A stretch of 49,336 nt of DNA from a virus (IMGVR_UViG_3300023174_000243:1-49336), one strand, 5' to 3'; shown: positions 25,013-32,255, counted from the stretch's first letter. The notes: generated by a model from the sequence alone, not told the origin. Program-made: numbers and translations.

Positions 25013-25057
25013 CATATTTGTAAGATTCAATATCCTTTTTAATATCTTACAATTATG
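25013..25057. repeat. Cassette palindrome, copy 3
   Basis: CATATTTGTAAGAT ... ATCTTACAATTATG upstream of P2. Confidence 0.85.
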
Positions 25058-25078
25058 GAAGAAAGCAATACCATCGGA

Positions 25079-25118
25079 ATAAAAAAAATCCCACCACCCT
25101 TTCGAGTGATGGGATTTT
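25079..25118 (-). terminator. Terminator of the 179-aa gene
   Basis: Stem ATCCCACCAC/GTGATGGGAT (one G-U) with a long T run on the minus strand. Confidence 0.88.
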
Positions 25119-25144
25119 TGGGTTGTCCTCTTTTCGTTTTCTCT

Positions 25145-25684
25145 TTAGTGAATCTCGATCACTTCCCCACGGGTGACAATGCCACCGATATTTTCGGGGT
25201 TGATAATGAATGATCCGAAGCGGGTGCGTTTGAAGTCGCAAGCCTTTTCAATCGCTTTCTTTGCAAGCGTGAGAGGGCGGGAATTGACTGGTTTCTTTGG
25301 ATTGGTTGGAGGCTCCACTTGCTTCTTGCTTTGAACAAATCCGTAGATATAGATTTCCCCAGTTTCCCGGTGCTGACGGATGCCTTTTCCGATAGACTCA
25401 AAAGTATCTTTCTGAGTATAGGATGAAGAAACGCCTTCAGTTAGGGTTTCCGTAAGGGACTGAAGCATTTCCGCTTTTGCGGTCTCTTCCAAGGTATCCT
25501 TGGGAGTGTAGGATTCCAAAGCATCCTTGTCCGTTTTGCAAGCCTTGTGATAGTCGATCCCAAAGTTGATCTGATATTTGCTGGTTTCCCCAGTGCCTTT
25601 TGAGCGATAGAGGAATGTCATAAAAGAACATCCTTTTTGGGTTGCTTCTCGGAGGGAATCAATGGCTTTGATTTTTATATTCAT
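25145..25684 (-). CDS. Hypothetical cassette protein, 179 aa
   Basis: Soluble protein with a beta-rich start (CSFMTFLYRSKGTGETSKYQ) and a basic C-terminal half. No family recognised. Unlike most cassettes it has a leader of about 58 nt that begins with a hairpin shared with the DUF932 gene, so its translation or mRNA stability is probably controlled separately. Confidence 0.65.
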   Translation of the reverse strand: MNIKIKAIDSLREATQKGCSFMTFLYRSKGTGETSKYQINFGIDYHKACKTDKDALESYTPKDTLEETAKAEMLQSLTETLTEGVSSSYTQKDTFESIGKGIRQHRETGEIYIYGFVQSKKQVEPPTNPKKPVNSRPLTLAKKAIEKACDFKRTRFGSFIINPENIGGIVTRGEVIEIH

Positions 25685-25713
25685 AGTTGGCTATTTTTGA
25701 TTTTTGTTTTGAG

Positions 25714-25742
25714 TGTCGAACAAGAACCTTTCTTAATCGACA
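25714..25742 (-). promoter_or_regulatory. 5'-terminal mRNA hairpin of the 179-aa gene
   Basis: TGTCGA/TCGACA outer stem, one mismatch, TAAGAA/TTCTTG inner stem and AGG loop. It begins 7 nt after the -10 box, that is, at the expected transcription start. Confidence 0.75.
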
Positions 25743-25748
25743 AGTAAG

Positions 25749-25777
25749 AGTATCGCATTTATTTCTGGTAAAGTAAA
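25749..25777 (-). promoter_or_regulatory. Cassette promoter P3
   Basis: TTTACT, spacer TTACCAGAAATAAATGC (17), GATACT. Confidence 0.85.
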
Positions 25778-25810
25778 GAACTATTTTCAAAAATTTTTAG
25801 GGGGGTCTTC

Positions 25811-25855
25811 CATATTTGTAAGATTATCTGATTTATATTTTATCTTACAAAAATG
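25811..25855. repeat. Cassette palindrome, copy 4
   Basis: CATATTTGTAAGAT ... ATCTTACAAAAATG upstream of P3. Confidence 0.85.
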
Positions 25856-25877
25856 AACGCTGATGTCGGTCTCGGAA

Positions 25878-25917
25878 TAAAAAAAATCCCACCACCCTTT
25901 CGAGTGATGGGATTTTT
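25878..25917 (-). terminator. Terminator of the 81-aa gene
   Basis: Almost the same sequence as the terminator at 25079 (ATCCCACCAC/GTGATGGGAT), which shows that terminators are copied along with cassettes. Confidence 0.88.
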
Positions 25918-25931
25918 GGGTTAGTATTTAA

Positions 25932-26177
25932 TTATGCTGGTATGATGGACTCCAGCCCGGTGAACCCAAATGCGCGGTCGTATTGCACCGAACCCTTTTT
26001 CACGAACTTATTAAGATCGATTTTGAGAATATGAGTAAAGTATCCGCTCACAAACTGAATAGTTGCATAGCGACTCCCGGAGCGAGTTGTAATGGATTCT
26101 ATTGTTTCAAGATTCTCATAGCCCGGAGAGCCGTGTTTCACTTGTGTTCCAATGAGGTGTTTGAGTAGTAGTTTCAT
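25932..26177 (-). CDS. Hypothetical cassette protein, 81 aa
   Basis: Small beta-rich protein (MKLLLKHLIGTQVKHGSPGY; SRYATIQFVSGYFTHILKID). No family recognised. The ATG is 9 nt after the -10 box and no Shine-Dalgarno is possible in the 2-3 nt leader. Confidence 0.65.
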   Translation of the reverse strand: MKLLLKHLIGTQVKHGSPGYENLETIESITTRSGSRYATIQFVSGYFTHILKIDLNKFVKKGSVQYDRAFGFTGLESIIPA

Positions 26178-26186
26178 GAGGTAAAG

Positions 26187-26215
26187 AATATCTCAAAAAT
26201 TTCTGGTAAAGTAAA
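26187..26215 (-). promoter_or_regulatory. Cassette promoter P4
   Basis: TTTACT, spacer TTACCAGAAATTTTTGA (17), GATATT; ATG 9 nt downstream. Confidence 0.85.
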
Positions 26216-26258
26216 GAAAAATCTTTTGAATCTGAAAAAAATTTTCCCTCCAATCTTC

Positions 26259-26304
26259 CATAATTGTAAGATCAAATATCCTTTTCCATATCTTACAAAA
26301 ATGG
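26259..26304. repeat. Cassette palindrome, copy 5
   Basis: CATAATTGTAAGAT ... ATCTTACAAAAATG upstream of P4. Confidence 0.82.
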
Positions 26305-26324
26305 ATGCTGGTGTCAGCCTCGGA

Positions 26325-26363
26325 ATAAAAAAAATCCCGCCACCCTTTCGAGTGGCGGGATTT
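26325..26363 (-). terminator. Terminator of the gp88-like gene
   Basis: Stem ATCCCGCCAC/GTGGCGGGAT with T7 on the minus strand. Relative to the 25079 terminator, both strands changed together (A-T to G-C pairs). Confidence 0.9.
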
Positions 26364-26376
26364 CTCCTCATTTTCC

Positions 26377-27045
26377 CTATCTTATTACAAATCCTGAAGT
26401 GTCATGTTTACCCTTTCCTTTTGCTTTTAGTCCGACGATAATGCCGCGAGGGTCGAGAAAACGTAGGTCGGTTTCATCCCCATCAATCACACGCTTGCTC
26501 AAATAGGTGTCTGGAAGTTTATCAAATACGGCAGCAATGTTTCCCCCCATTGAGGCGATCAATTCGACCATTTTCTGATTATTTTCTTTCCGAGAAAATG
26601 TCAGATGATAGTTCGACGGCAATCCCCCACGTAAAAATTGAATCATGCGCTTAGGGTTTGGAGTATAGTCATAAAAATTGATAAGAGGAAAAGACTCCAT
26701 ATCAATCAAATTATGCCACGGAAGATCCGATAAGACATTCAAGCGCACCGCAATTTTTTGGCCTTTGGTTGCTCGTTTGTGTAGGTTAGTAAGCTCCTTT
26801 TCAAGTTGAGCGAGAAACTCGTTTCGATTTTCGATGAGGAACTTGCTCTTATTGATTCTTACTTCCTGAACATTGGAGAATACGCCCATGCCAGCGGTAT
26901 TGAGGCAGGAAAATTCACAGCCCGGTGAACGATGAGGGCAGAGTTGTTTTCCTGAGAGATTAGCGGGAGCGAGGGAAAGCCCGAGAGTTTTCCATGATTT
27001 TTTGATGCCTTTTTCAAGTTTGGTGTTAGTAGCTAGTAGTTTCAT
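26377..27045 (-). CDS. gp88-like phage protein (DUF7227 type)
   Basis: 222 aa. The N-terminal LGLSLAPANLSGKQLCPHRS, then PGCEFSCLNTAG (a Cys cluster), the central VRLNVLSDLPWHN and NFYDYTPNPKRM, and YHLTFSRKEN are the conserved blocks of a phage family often called gene product 88. The Cys cluster may bind metal. Function is unknown. It is expressed from its own early-type cassette. Confidence 0.8.
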   Translation of the reverse strand: MKLLATNTKLEKGIKKSWKTLGLSLAPANLSGKQLCPHRSPGCEFSCLNTAGMGVFSNVQEVRINKSKFLIENRNEFLAQLEKELTNLHKRATKGQKIAVRLNVLSDLPWHNLIDMESFPLINFYDYTPNPKRMIQFLRGGLPSNYHLTFSRKENNQKMVELIASMGGNIAAVFDKLPDTYLSKRVIDGDETDLRFLDPRGIIVGLKAKGKGKHDTSGFVIR

Positions 27046-27054
27046 GAGGGAAAA

Positions 27055-27083
27055 ACTATCTCATTTATTTCTGGTAAAGTAAA
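27055..27083 (-). promoter_or_regulatory. Cassette promoter P5
   Basis: TTTACT, spacer TTACCAGAAATAAATGA (17), GATAGT; then TTTTCCCTC and ATG. Confidence 0.85.
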
Positions 27084-27123
27084 GAAAAATCTTTTCAATC
27101 CGAAAAAAAATTTTTCATGCGCC

Positions 27124-27169
27124 CATATTTGTAAGATCAAATATATTTTTCCATATCTTACAATTATGG
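27124..27169. repeat. Cassette palindrome, copy 6
   Basis: CATATTTGTAAGAT ... ATCTTACAATTATGG; first of two copies in a row upstream of P5. Confidence 0.85.
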
Positions 27170-27194
27170 AAAAAAATTCTGCCATCAAACGGTT

Positions 27195-27240
27195 CAAATT
27201 TGTAAGATTAAATATTTTTTTTGGTATCTTACAAATATGA
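27195..27240. repeat. Cassette palindrome, copy 7
   Basis: AAATTTGTAAGATT ... TATCTTACAAATATGA, 26 nt from copy 6. Confidence 0.82.
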
Positions 27241-27248
27241 AAGGCATA

Positions 27249-27290
27249 ATAGGCAATTTTTGCCTATAGGTAAATTATGCCTATAGGCAA
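27249..27290. repeat. TTGCCTATAGG repeat element
   Basis: TAGGCAATTTTTGCCTATAGG, then a second inverted CCTATAGGCAAA. The first 21 nt recur at 34323-34343, also between a terminator and a palindrome. Confidence 0.75.
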
Positions 27291-27327
27291 AAAAATCCCC
27301 ATACTCCTCGATGAAGAGTATGGGGAT
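27288..27327 (-). terminator. Terminator of the 102-aa gene
   Basis: Stem ATCCCCATACTC/GAGTATGGGGAT with T7 on the minus strand. Confidence 0.9.
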
Positions 27328-27352
27328 AAAGGGACGAATTGTTTCTTATTAT

Positions 27353-27661
27353 TTAAAACTTGAAAATGGTTGTCTTATGTTCGGGGAATAGTTCTTGCAC
27401 TCCCAAAACGGCAGAATCATCAACCCCTCCAATGTGCCAGTTATATGGAGAAAGCGGTGTGGTTTTTGTTTTCCAATCATACAAGGTTGCAACATTTCCG
27501 TCTTCATTCTTCAATATCCACCCACAAGTTGTTTTATTATCCCCCGAAGGTCCACAGGTAGGTTCTCCCAAGATTTTAACAATAGTATCATAGGTAGCTT
27601 GAAGATACCCTTGAAGAGTTGTTCCGTTTACAAGATTTTTATTTGTAGTAATTGTCATCAT
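27353..27661 (-). CDS. Conserved hypothetical protein, 102 aa
   Basis: Starts MMTITTNKNLVNGTTLQGYL. The blocks LQGYLQATYDTIVKILGEP, CGWILKNEDGNVATLYDWK and NWHIGG are a conserved pattern I know from bacterial and phage proteins of unknown function. One domain, soluble. Two adjacent ATG codons are possible starts; the first is 9 nt from the -10 box. Confidence 0.7.
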   Translation of the reverse strand: MMTITTNKNLVNGTTLQGYLQATYDTIVKILGEPTCGPSGDNKTTCGWILKNEDGNVATLYDWKTKTTPLSPYNWHIGGVDDSAVLGVQELFPEHKTTIFKF

Positions 27662-27670
27662 AGAAATATG

Positions 27671-27699
27671 AATGTATTCGATATTACCGGTAAAGTCAA
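27671..27699 (-). promoter_or_regulatory. Cassette promoter P6
   Basis: TTGACT, spacer TTACCGGTAATATCGAA (17), TACATT; ATG 9 nt downstream. Confidence 0.82.
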
Positions 27700-27731
27700 G
27701 AAGTATTTTAAAATTTTTTTTAGTGTCATTG

Positions 27732-27773
27732 ATATTTGTAAGATTATTTGATTTATATTTTATCTTACAGAAT
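27732..27773. repeat. Cassette palindrome, copy 8
   Basis: ATATTTGTAAGATT ... TATCTTACAGAAT upstream of P6; the outer pairs are weaker than in other copies. Confidence 0.78.
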
Positions 27774-27793
27774 TGCAATGGGATATGGAACAT

Positions 27794-27862
27794 GATGCAG
27801 CATTACAACACCATGTTACATTACAACACCATGTTACACCATGTTACATTACAACACTATGC
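27794..27862. repeat. Short repeat array, CATTACAACACCATGTTA type
   Basis: Three to four imperfect copies of CATTACAACACCATGTTA. Related sequence recurs in the inverted repeat at 30476 and the direct repeats at 38030 and 38161. Confidence 0.75.
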
Positions 27863-27901
27863 AAAAATAAAAATCCCCACCCTCTTTTGGAGAGTGGGGA
27901 T
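27863..27901 (-). terminator. Terminator of the DUF932 gene
   Basis: Stem ATCCCCACCCTC/GAGAGTGGGGAT followed by a T-rich tract on the minus strand. Confidence 0.88.
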
Positions 27902-27924
27902 AGTGTTTGTTTTTTCCTTATGTC

Positions 27925-28971
27925 TTAATTGGCAAGAGACAAAGCCAGTGCTTCCTTACCCTTCTCGAAAACTTCCGAGCGATGGTTCTCGTTTGCGAGC
28001 ATTGCGATGAAGTTTGATTTGTGATCCGCCGCTCCACCGATTGCAGAACGATAGGAACGATCAGAGGCAGATGCTCCGCTTTGACCAGTTCCCTTACCGC
28101 TTGTCCAGTATTCAGTTACGGCATTCGCCAAGTCGTAAAGGCTTTGACCATGACATTCGATTCCGCGAGTAAAAAGAGTGGAAATCTCATTAACCGCATT
28201 CATGGAACGAGTGGAAAGTTCCTTTGTTCCAGTATTTTCCACAAAGTATCCTGCTGCCATTGCGATGGCATCATTGGAATCCACCTTGCAGGTTTCCAAG
28301 TATTCCATAACATCCTTCAGTTCTGCTCGACCCTTCATAATCGAATTGATAAGTTCGGGAAGGTTTGTCAAAGCCAGAGAAGCATTTTTAGTATGGGTGA
28401 CTCGAAAGTTCAAAGCCCCCTTGTTTTGATTGTTCATGCTCCAACGCAAGGTATTCATGCAGACGATTCGCATTGCAGAATCATAGACAACCATAGTGAT
28501 AGTTCCATCATGGGAGGTGACAAAGTTCAAAAAGAATTTGAATTTGTCTTTATTGATAATCATTTCCGAGTCTCCAATAGTGACCGAAATGAAAAACTTC
28601 TTTCCACCCTCCAGAGTTCCGACTGAAGTAATGGTAGCGTCCAAGTCTTTCAAGGACTCTTCCATGCACTTCCAAACTTCTGGATTGGAAATGACTTTAT
28701 ATCCGCTTTTAGGAATGTGAAGCGGATGAATATGTCCACCAAGTTCGGAGATTTCCGCTTCAGTGCGAAGACCTTCCAAGTTAGCGGCAAGAATCTTGTA
28801 GTTAGGAACTACGATATTGTTTGCCAAATAGACGGGAGATTCAATAATATCCCAGAGAATATCAGTAATTTCTTCCAGAAGGATTTTCTGTTTTGGAATA
28901 GCACAACGATGCCATTCAGTTCCTTCGTTTGAGTAGATGCGGTCGATGATAGGGACGATTCCAGATGCCAT
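27925..28971 (-). CDS. DUF932-family phage/plasmid protein
   Basis: 348 aa. The central SHDGTITMVVYDSAMRIVCM, NTLRWSMN and FRVTHTKNAS blocks match the DUF932 family found in phages and plasmids, where function is still unknown. The C-terminal part has SLYDLANAVTEYWTSGKG. Its leader of about 61 nt starts with the conserved hairpin at 29004-29032, which it shares only with the 179-aa gene. Confidence 0.85.
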   Translation of the reverse strand: MASGIVPIIDRIYSNEGTEWHRCAIPKQKILLEEITDILWDIIESPVYLANNIVVPNYKILAANLEGLRTEAEISELGGHIHPLHIPKSGYKVISNPEVWKCMEESLKDLDATITSVGTLEGGKKFFISVTIGDSEMIINKDKFKFFLNFVTSHDGTITMVVYDSAMRIVCMNTLRWSMNNQNKGALNFRVTHTKNASLALTNLPELINSIMKGRAELKDVMEYLETCKVDSNDAIAMAAGYFVENTGTKELSTRSMNAVNEISTLFTRGIECHGQSLYDLANAVTEYWTSGKGTGQSGASASDRSYRSAIGGAADHKSNFIAMLANENHRSEVFEKGKEALALSLAN

Positions 28972-29003
28972 AGTATTTTGTAGTTTGTATTTTGTGGTTT
29001 AGT

Positions 29004-29032
29004 TGTCGAGTGAGAACCTTTCCCAATCGACA
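29004..29032 (-). promoter_or_regulatory. 5'-terminal mRNA hairpin of the DUF932 gene
   Basis: TGTCGA/TCGACA outer stem, one mismatch, TGGGAA/TTCTCA inner stem, AGG loop; it starts 7 nt after the -10 box. The inner stem differs from the copy at 25714 but still pairs. Confidence 0.78.
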
Positions 29033-29038
29033 TGAAAG

Positions 29039-29067
29039 ATACTACATTTTATTTCTGGTAAAGTCGA
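29039..29067 (-). promoter_or_regulatory. Cassette promoter P7
   Basis: TCGACT, spacer TTACCAGAAATAAAATG (17), TAGTAT. Confidence 0.82.
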
Positions 29068-29125
29068 GAATTATTTTTCAGATTTGAAATATTTTTTTTG
29101 GGAGAACACCGAGTCCGAGAAGTCC

Positions 29126-29170
29126 CATATTTGTAAGATTATTTAAATTATTTGATATCTTACAAATATG
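29126..29170. repeat. Cassette palindrome, copy 9
   Basis: CATATTTGTAAGAT ... ATCTTACAAATATG upstream of P7; perfect outer arms. Confidence 0.87.
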
Positions 29171-29194
29171 AAGGATGAGCAAGGTTCAAAGACA

Positions 29195-29229
29195 CAAAAA
29201 AACCCGACCTTTTCAGATCGGGTTTTTCT
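29195..29229. terminator. Bidirectional terminator
   Basis: Stem AACCCGACCT/AGATCGGGTT with A7 before and T5 after on the + strand. It serves the 114-aa gene on the minus strand. Confidence 0.82.
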
Positions 29230-29262
29230 TTTTGTTATTAGCGCATTGTTCCTCCTATTCTA

Positions 29263-29607
29263 TTATTTGTAAGTTATTCCAAGTTGGGGGCAGAGTTGTT
29301 TGGTTAATTCTTCGGTTGTTTCTGGAACGAATTGTTGCATTGCTTTTAGAGTCGTTCCCTTTGACCATTTCGCTCTCTTCAATTCTTCTCCATATTCTCC
29401 AGAATTAAATTCGATTGTTGGTTCCCCTTTTTTGTTTGTTGTTAGATTTGTCGTGATATGTATTCCTCCGTCTCCGTATGGAACTTCAAAAATCTTTGCT
29501 TTAATAGGATCGGCTTCTGTATCCAATTTCCAGAATAGATCTGTTTTGTCTTCTGCATCTACTATTGTGATAGTGCCATCTGGCCATTGTGCAATATATG
29601 TTTTCAT
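29263..29607 (-). CDS. Hypothetical cassette protein, 114 aa
   Basis: Starts MKTYIAQWPDGTITIVDAED, a beta-strand followed by a helix with LFWKLDTEADPIKAKIFEV. This looks like a small conserved phage protein, but no function is known. It follows the 45-aa gene after 17 nt and shares its promoter P8. Confidence 0.65.
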   Translation of the reverse strand: MKTYIAQWPDGTITIVDAEDKTDLFWKLDTEADPIKAKIFEVPYGDGGIHITTNLTTNKKGEPTIEFNSGEYGEELKRAKWSKGTTLKAMQQFVPETTEELTKQLCPQLGITYK

Positions 29608-29624
29608 TTTTATTATATTAAAAA

Positions 29625-29762
29625 TTATTTAGAAAGATAGTCGAATATCCGCCCTTGGCGAAAGATTTGACCAATATGATTCTCATTGTTGAATGCCCAA
29701 ATGCTCAAAGCGAGGTTGGATGGTTGGGGTTTTTTGAATAGGAGTTGAAGTAGTTTTTTCAT
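29625..29762 (-). CDS. Small basic protein, 45 aa
   Basis: MKKLLQLLFKKPQPSNLALS ... FDYLSK. It starts 9 nt after the -10 box of P8. The longer upstream frame would read through the promoter. No family recognised. Confidence 0.55.
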   Translation of the reverse strand: MKKLLQLLFKKPQPSNLALSIWAFNNENHIGQIFRQGRIFDYLSK

Positions 29763-29771
29763 CGGACAACC

Positions 29772-29800
29772 AGCATCGCATTTATTTCTGGTAAAGTCCA
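29772..29800 (-). promoter_or_regulatory. Cassette promoter P8
   Basis: TGGACT, spacer TTACCAGAAATAAATGC (17), GATGCT; ATG 9 nt downstream. Confidence 0.8.
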
Positions 29801-29832
29801 GAACTATTTTCAAAAATCTTTAGGAGGTCTTT

Positions 29833-29876
29833 GATTTTTGTAAGATCCAATATTTTTTTTGGTATCTTACAAATAT
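29833..29876. repeat. Cassette palindrome, copy 10
   Basis: ATTTTTGTAAGATC ... GTATCTTACAAATAT upstream of P8. Confidence 0.82.
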
Positions 29877-29900
29877 GAATGGCACTCGAAACAATTTATC

Positions 29901-29946
29901 CATATTTGTAAGATCGAATATTTTTTTTGATATCTTACAAATATGG
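29901..29946. repeat. Cassette palindrome, copy 11
   Basis: CATATTTGTAAGATC ... GATATCTTACAAATATGG; tandem with copy 10. Confidence 0.85.
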
Positions 29947-29991
29947 ATGGTAAGTTTCACTGAAAAATGAAAATTCAAAATAAAATGAAAT

Positions 29992-30024
29992 AAAAAAAAG
30001 AGTATGGAAAAAATCCAAACTCTT
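29992..30024 (-). terminator. Rho-independent terminator
   Basis: Stem AAGAGTATGGA/TCCAAACTCTT (10 of 11 pairs) and T8 on the minus strand. No gene ends close by; the nearest upstream stop is at 30534. Confidence 0.72.
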
Positions 30025-30027
30025 CTC

Positions 30028-30475
30028 GGATATGAATACTTTTTTTGTGAGAGTATTCTGTTAGTTATTAAAAATCAAATAATTTTAAACTTTGGGATTG
30101 TTATATTTTTTTTCTTTTATGTTAAAATTTTAAATATTTTACACAAATATTACAAATATTCTCGATTCTTTTATTTTCTTTTTAAATCATAGTGTTTTAA
30201 TTTCTTTTATATTTTTATATATTAATAATATTTCCAAATCTTTTTTTTCTTTTATATTATATATTCTTAATCTTTTATAATATTTTTATTTTTTATATAT
30301 TATATATTATTAATATTCTATAACATTTATTTTTCTTTTATATTATAGTTTCTTAATATTATTAATATTAGTAGAAAAGATTTTCTGGAATATTCCCAGA
30401 AATAATTATCTTTGACATTTTTATTGTCAATAGAAAAAAAGAAAGGTTTTTAAAAAAGTTTTGTTTTTTTAAAGA
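30028..30475. other. Extremely AT-rich non-coding block
   Basis: Apart from the first 80 nt it is nearly all A and T, with repeated TCTTTTATATTATA-like motifs and TATTAATATT runs. Near 30385-30405 lies an imperfect palindrome TTCTGG-AATATT-CCCAGAA, and near 30415 TTGACA...TGTCAA. An open frame at 30004-30192 is low-complexity and not accepted as a gene. It could be an unwinding element, but nothing proves that. Confidence 0.55.
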
Positions 30476-30518
30476 GTAATGCAACATAGTGTTGTATTCT
30501 AACACTATGTTGCATTAC
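30476..30518. repeat. Perfect 18-bp inverted repeat
   Basis: Arms GTAATGCAACATAGTGTT and AACACTATGTTGCATTAC with a 7-nt loop, 15 nt after the stop of the 56-aa gene. No T run follows on the minus strand, so it may act as an RNA 3' structure or protein site. Confidence 0.88.
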
Positions 30519-30533
30519 AGCACTATGTAAAAA

Positions 30534-30704
30534 CTATCGTTCTGGTGCGTGATACTCTTGACTCTTACCTTCGTATTTCTTTTGCAGATATACAATATCC
30601 TTCTTGTCTGCTATTCCATCCAAGGATGATTCGATGAAATCATCCCATGAGGAATTTAAATGTTGAAGGGCATATGCGATGAGTTGTGCTTCTTGTGTTG
30701 ACAT
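30534..30704 (-). CDS. Small hypothetical protein, 56 aa
   Basis: Begins MSTQEAQLIAYALQHLNSSW, a helical acidic protein. It starts 1 nt after the TAA of the 54-aa gene. No family recognised. The 4-gene chain 31046 to 30534 with overlapping or abutting ends supports it as real. Confidence 0.65.
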   Translation of the reverse strand: MSTQEAQLIAYALQHLNSSWDDFIESSLDGIADKKDIVYLQKKYEGKSQEYHAPER

Positions 30705-30705
30705 A

Positions 30706-30870
30706 TTAACAGATGATATTCCAGTTTAGAGTTTTGATTGCAGTTTCAAATGATCCTGTAGATTGAATGATTGGATTCAAAAGCCACCCAAAGGTTTTGA
30801 TAATTGTTTCCTGTGGGTTGTCTCCTTGAAGGACGATTTCTTTCTGTTTGGATTTAATAACAATTTTCAT
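30706..30870 (-). CDS. Small hypothetical protein, 54 aa
   Basis: Begins MKIVIKSKQKEIVLQGDNPQ. A beta hairpin followed by an amphipathic helix is likely. Its ATG overlaps the TGA of the 59-aa gene. No family recognised. Confidence 0.65.
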   Translation of the reverse strand: MKIVIKSKQKEIVLQGDNPQETIIKTFGWLLNPIIQSTGSFETAIKTLNWNIIC

Positions 30871-31046
30871 ACCAGTTGAATAATTCGATATACTTCTCCG
30901 TTTTCGTCTTTCTTGAAATGTTTTCCAAGTTCGACATCTTCTCCTTCAATGTCATAGTCGTTAATGATGATTTGTGTATCATCATTCTCTCTTACAACAT
31001 CTTGAATGGTTCCTCCTTTAACAACAATCGTGATTCGTTTTTTCAT
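30867..31046 (-). CDS. Small hypothetical protein, 59 aa
   Basis: Begins MKKRITIVVKGGTIQDVVRE, a pattern of beta strand, glycine turn and acidic segment (NDYDIEGEDVELGKHF). An in-frame ATG at 31088 would lie only 5 nt from the -10 box of P9 and is less likely. Similar short proteins occur in phages and archaea without known function. Confidence 0.62.
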   Translation of the reverse strand: MKKRITIVVKGGTIQDVVRENDDTQIIINDYDIEGEDVELGKHFKKDENGEVYRIIQLV

Positions 31047-31093
31047 GTGATTTGTTACGCAACTATGAATGAAGAATGGTTTCTTCATAGTGC

Positions 31094-31122
31094 AATGTAT
31101 GCAAATTTTCTGGTAAAGTCAA
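31094..31122 (-). promoter_or_regulatory. Cassette promoter P9
   Basis: TTGACT, spacer TTACCAGAAAATTTGCA (17), TACATT. It overlaps the 3' end of the 64-aa gene. Confidence 0.8.
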
Positions 31123-31313
31123 GAAAAATTTTCATCAATACTGGTGTTTTGAAAGCTTCGACAAACACGGGCAAGTTCTTGAACAAAGTCATCCATAGTT
31201 CGTTTCATAGGAATATAGTTTCCTTCTTCTGTCATAACCATATTGCTATTAACAACAATGGCAAGTTTTCGTTCCAAGGTTCCGATATATTTGTTATCAG
31301 TTAGTATTTTCAT
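31119..31313 (-). CDS. Hypothetical protein, 64 aa
   Basis: MKILTDNKYIGTLERKLAIV..., small and mixed alpha/beta. Its stop codon lies within the -35 region of P9. It follows the 113-aa gene after 3 nt, so it shares its transcript. No family recognised. Confidence 0.6.
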   Translation of the reverse strand: MKILTDNKYIGTLERKLAIVVNSNMVMTEEGNYIPMKRTMDDFVQELARVCRSFQNTSIDENFS

Positions 31314-31316
31314 ATA

Positions 31317-31658
31317 TTATTCAAAATCTTCTCCAGTGTAACCATTGGGGAGTTCTTCATTGTTCTCATCCCAAACAACTTTTGCTTCGGAAATAAGCTC
31401 CAGACAATCATCGGTTCCATCGGCGTCGGATTTCTCCAGAAGGTCGATAAGTTCTTTAAGCTTCTTTCCAATAGATGGAGTGGGAATAGAATCCTCCACA
31501 TCCCATACTTTGCATTCCAGTTCGTCAAACTTCTTTGCAAAGTATTCCACGCTTTCAGATTCTCCTCCACTACAATCCTCTGCGAGGGTGATTGATTTGC
31601 TCGCCAGTTCCATAGCTTCTGAAAGAAGCTCCTTTAGGGTTTCTGTTGTATTATTCAT
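31317..31658 (-). CDS. Acidic helical protein, 113 aa
   Basis: Strongly acidic and helical; the Ser/Glu/Asp-rich composition and Leu spacing resemble small DNA-mimic or coiled-coil proteins, but no family is recognised. It lies 58 nt after the -10 position of P10. The leader contains a stop-terminated remnant frame. Confidence 0.6.
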   Translation of the reverse strand: MNNTTETLKELLSEAMELASKSITLAEDCSGGESESVEYFAKKFDELECKVWDVEDSIPTPSIGKKLKELIDLLEKSDADGTDDCLELISEAKVVWDENNEELPNGYTGEDFE

Positions 31659-31716
31659 AATAAATTAGTAATCAATTTCGACATAGATGAGTTTGCCTTC
31701 TCGGGCAAGGTTTTTA

Positions 31717-31745
31717 TATTTCTCTTTAATTTCTGGTAAAGTCAA
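31717..31745 (-). promoter_or_regulatory. Cassette promoter P10 (weak -10)
   Basis: TTGACT and spacer TTACCAGAAATTAAAGA are conserved but the -10 position reads GAAATA. The leader frame PEIKEKYKNLAREGKLIYVE ends at a TAA 16 nt before the next ATG and may be the tail of a lost gene. Confidence 0.6.
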
Positions 31746-31753
31746 GAATTATT

Positions 31754-32209
31754 TTAAAGATTTGCTTCAAGGTATCGAAGAAACTCTTTTCCTTCCTTTG
31801 GTGATCGAACCCATGCCCGATCATATAAAACATTTTGATTCCCTTTATCTGCTCGTCTTCCTTCCAAGTCATGTTCCAGATAATATACAGAACCATCTTC
31901 TTTCACCTCATGGGCTATGTGGTAAGAAACCATATCCTTGAAATCTTCTGATCCAAACTCTTTCTTGTCGATGATGACTGCTGAATATGCTTTCGTTCCA
32001 CAGAGAGAACGAATGTTGTATTCAATCACATACTCATTGAAATTAGCATAGTATCTATTTTCCAGATGAGTTGCGAAATCGTGCATATCGGTTTCGTCCA
32101 TCCAAGACTCTAAAAGGTCTGGAAGTTCGGTTACATCGAATCTTTTTGCAATTCGATTGAATTTTTCTACAACTTTAGGGTTGTGTCCTTTGTCTCCGTA
32201 AAATTTCAT
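31754..32209 (-). CDS. Hypothetical cassette protein, 151 aa
   Basis: Soluble, mixed alpha/beta, acidic; no recognised domain. The first residues MKFYGDKGHNPKVVEKFNRI are followed by helices, and beta strands (YSAVIIDKKEF, SVYYLEHDLEG) lie near residues 80-115. It has a leader of about 46 nt after P11 without a clear Shine-Dalgarno. Confidence 0.62.
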   Translation of the reverse strand: MKFYGDKGHNPKVVEKFNRIAKRFDVTELPDLLESWMDETDMHDFATHLENRYYANFNEYVIEYNIRSLCGTKAYSAVIIDKKEFGSEDFKDMVSYHIAHEVKEDGSVYYLEHDLEGRRADKGNQNVLYDRAWVRSPKEGKEFLRYLEANL

Positions 32210-32255
32210 TTGATTTATTATGGTTGATGTTTAGTGGTGATTTGATTGAGGAAAC

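Noticed and set aside
30004-30192. 62-aa open frame on the + strand (MEKIQTLLGYEYFF...)
   Set aside because: Its body is low-complexity Phe/Ile/Tyr/Lys from AT-only DNA, it starts inside a terminator stem, and no promoter is seen.
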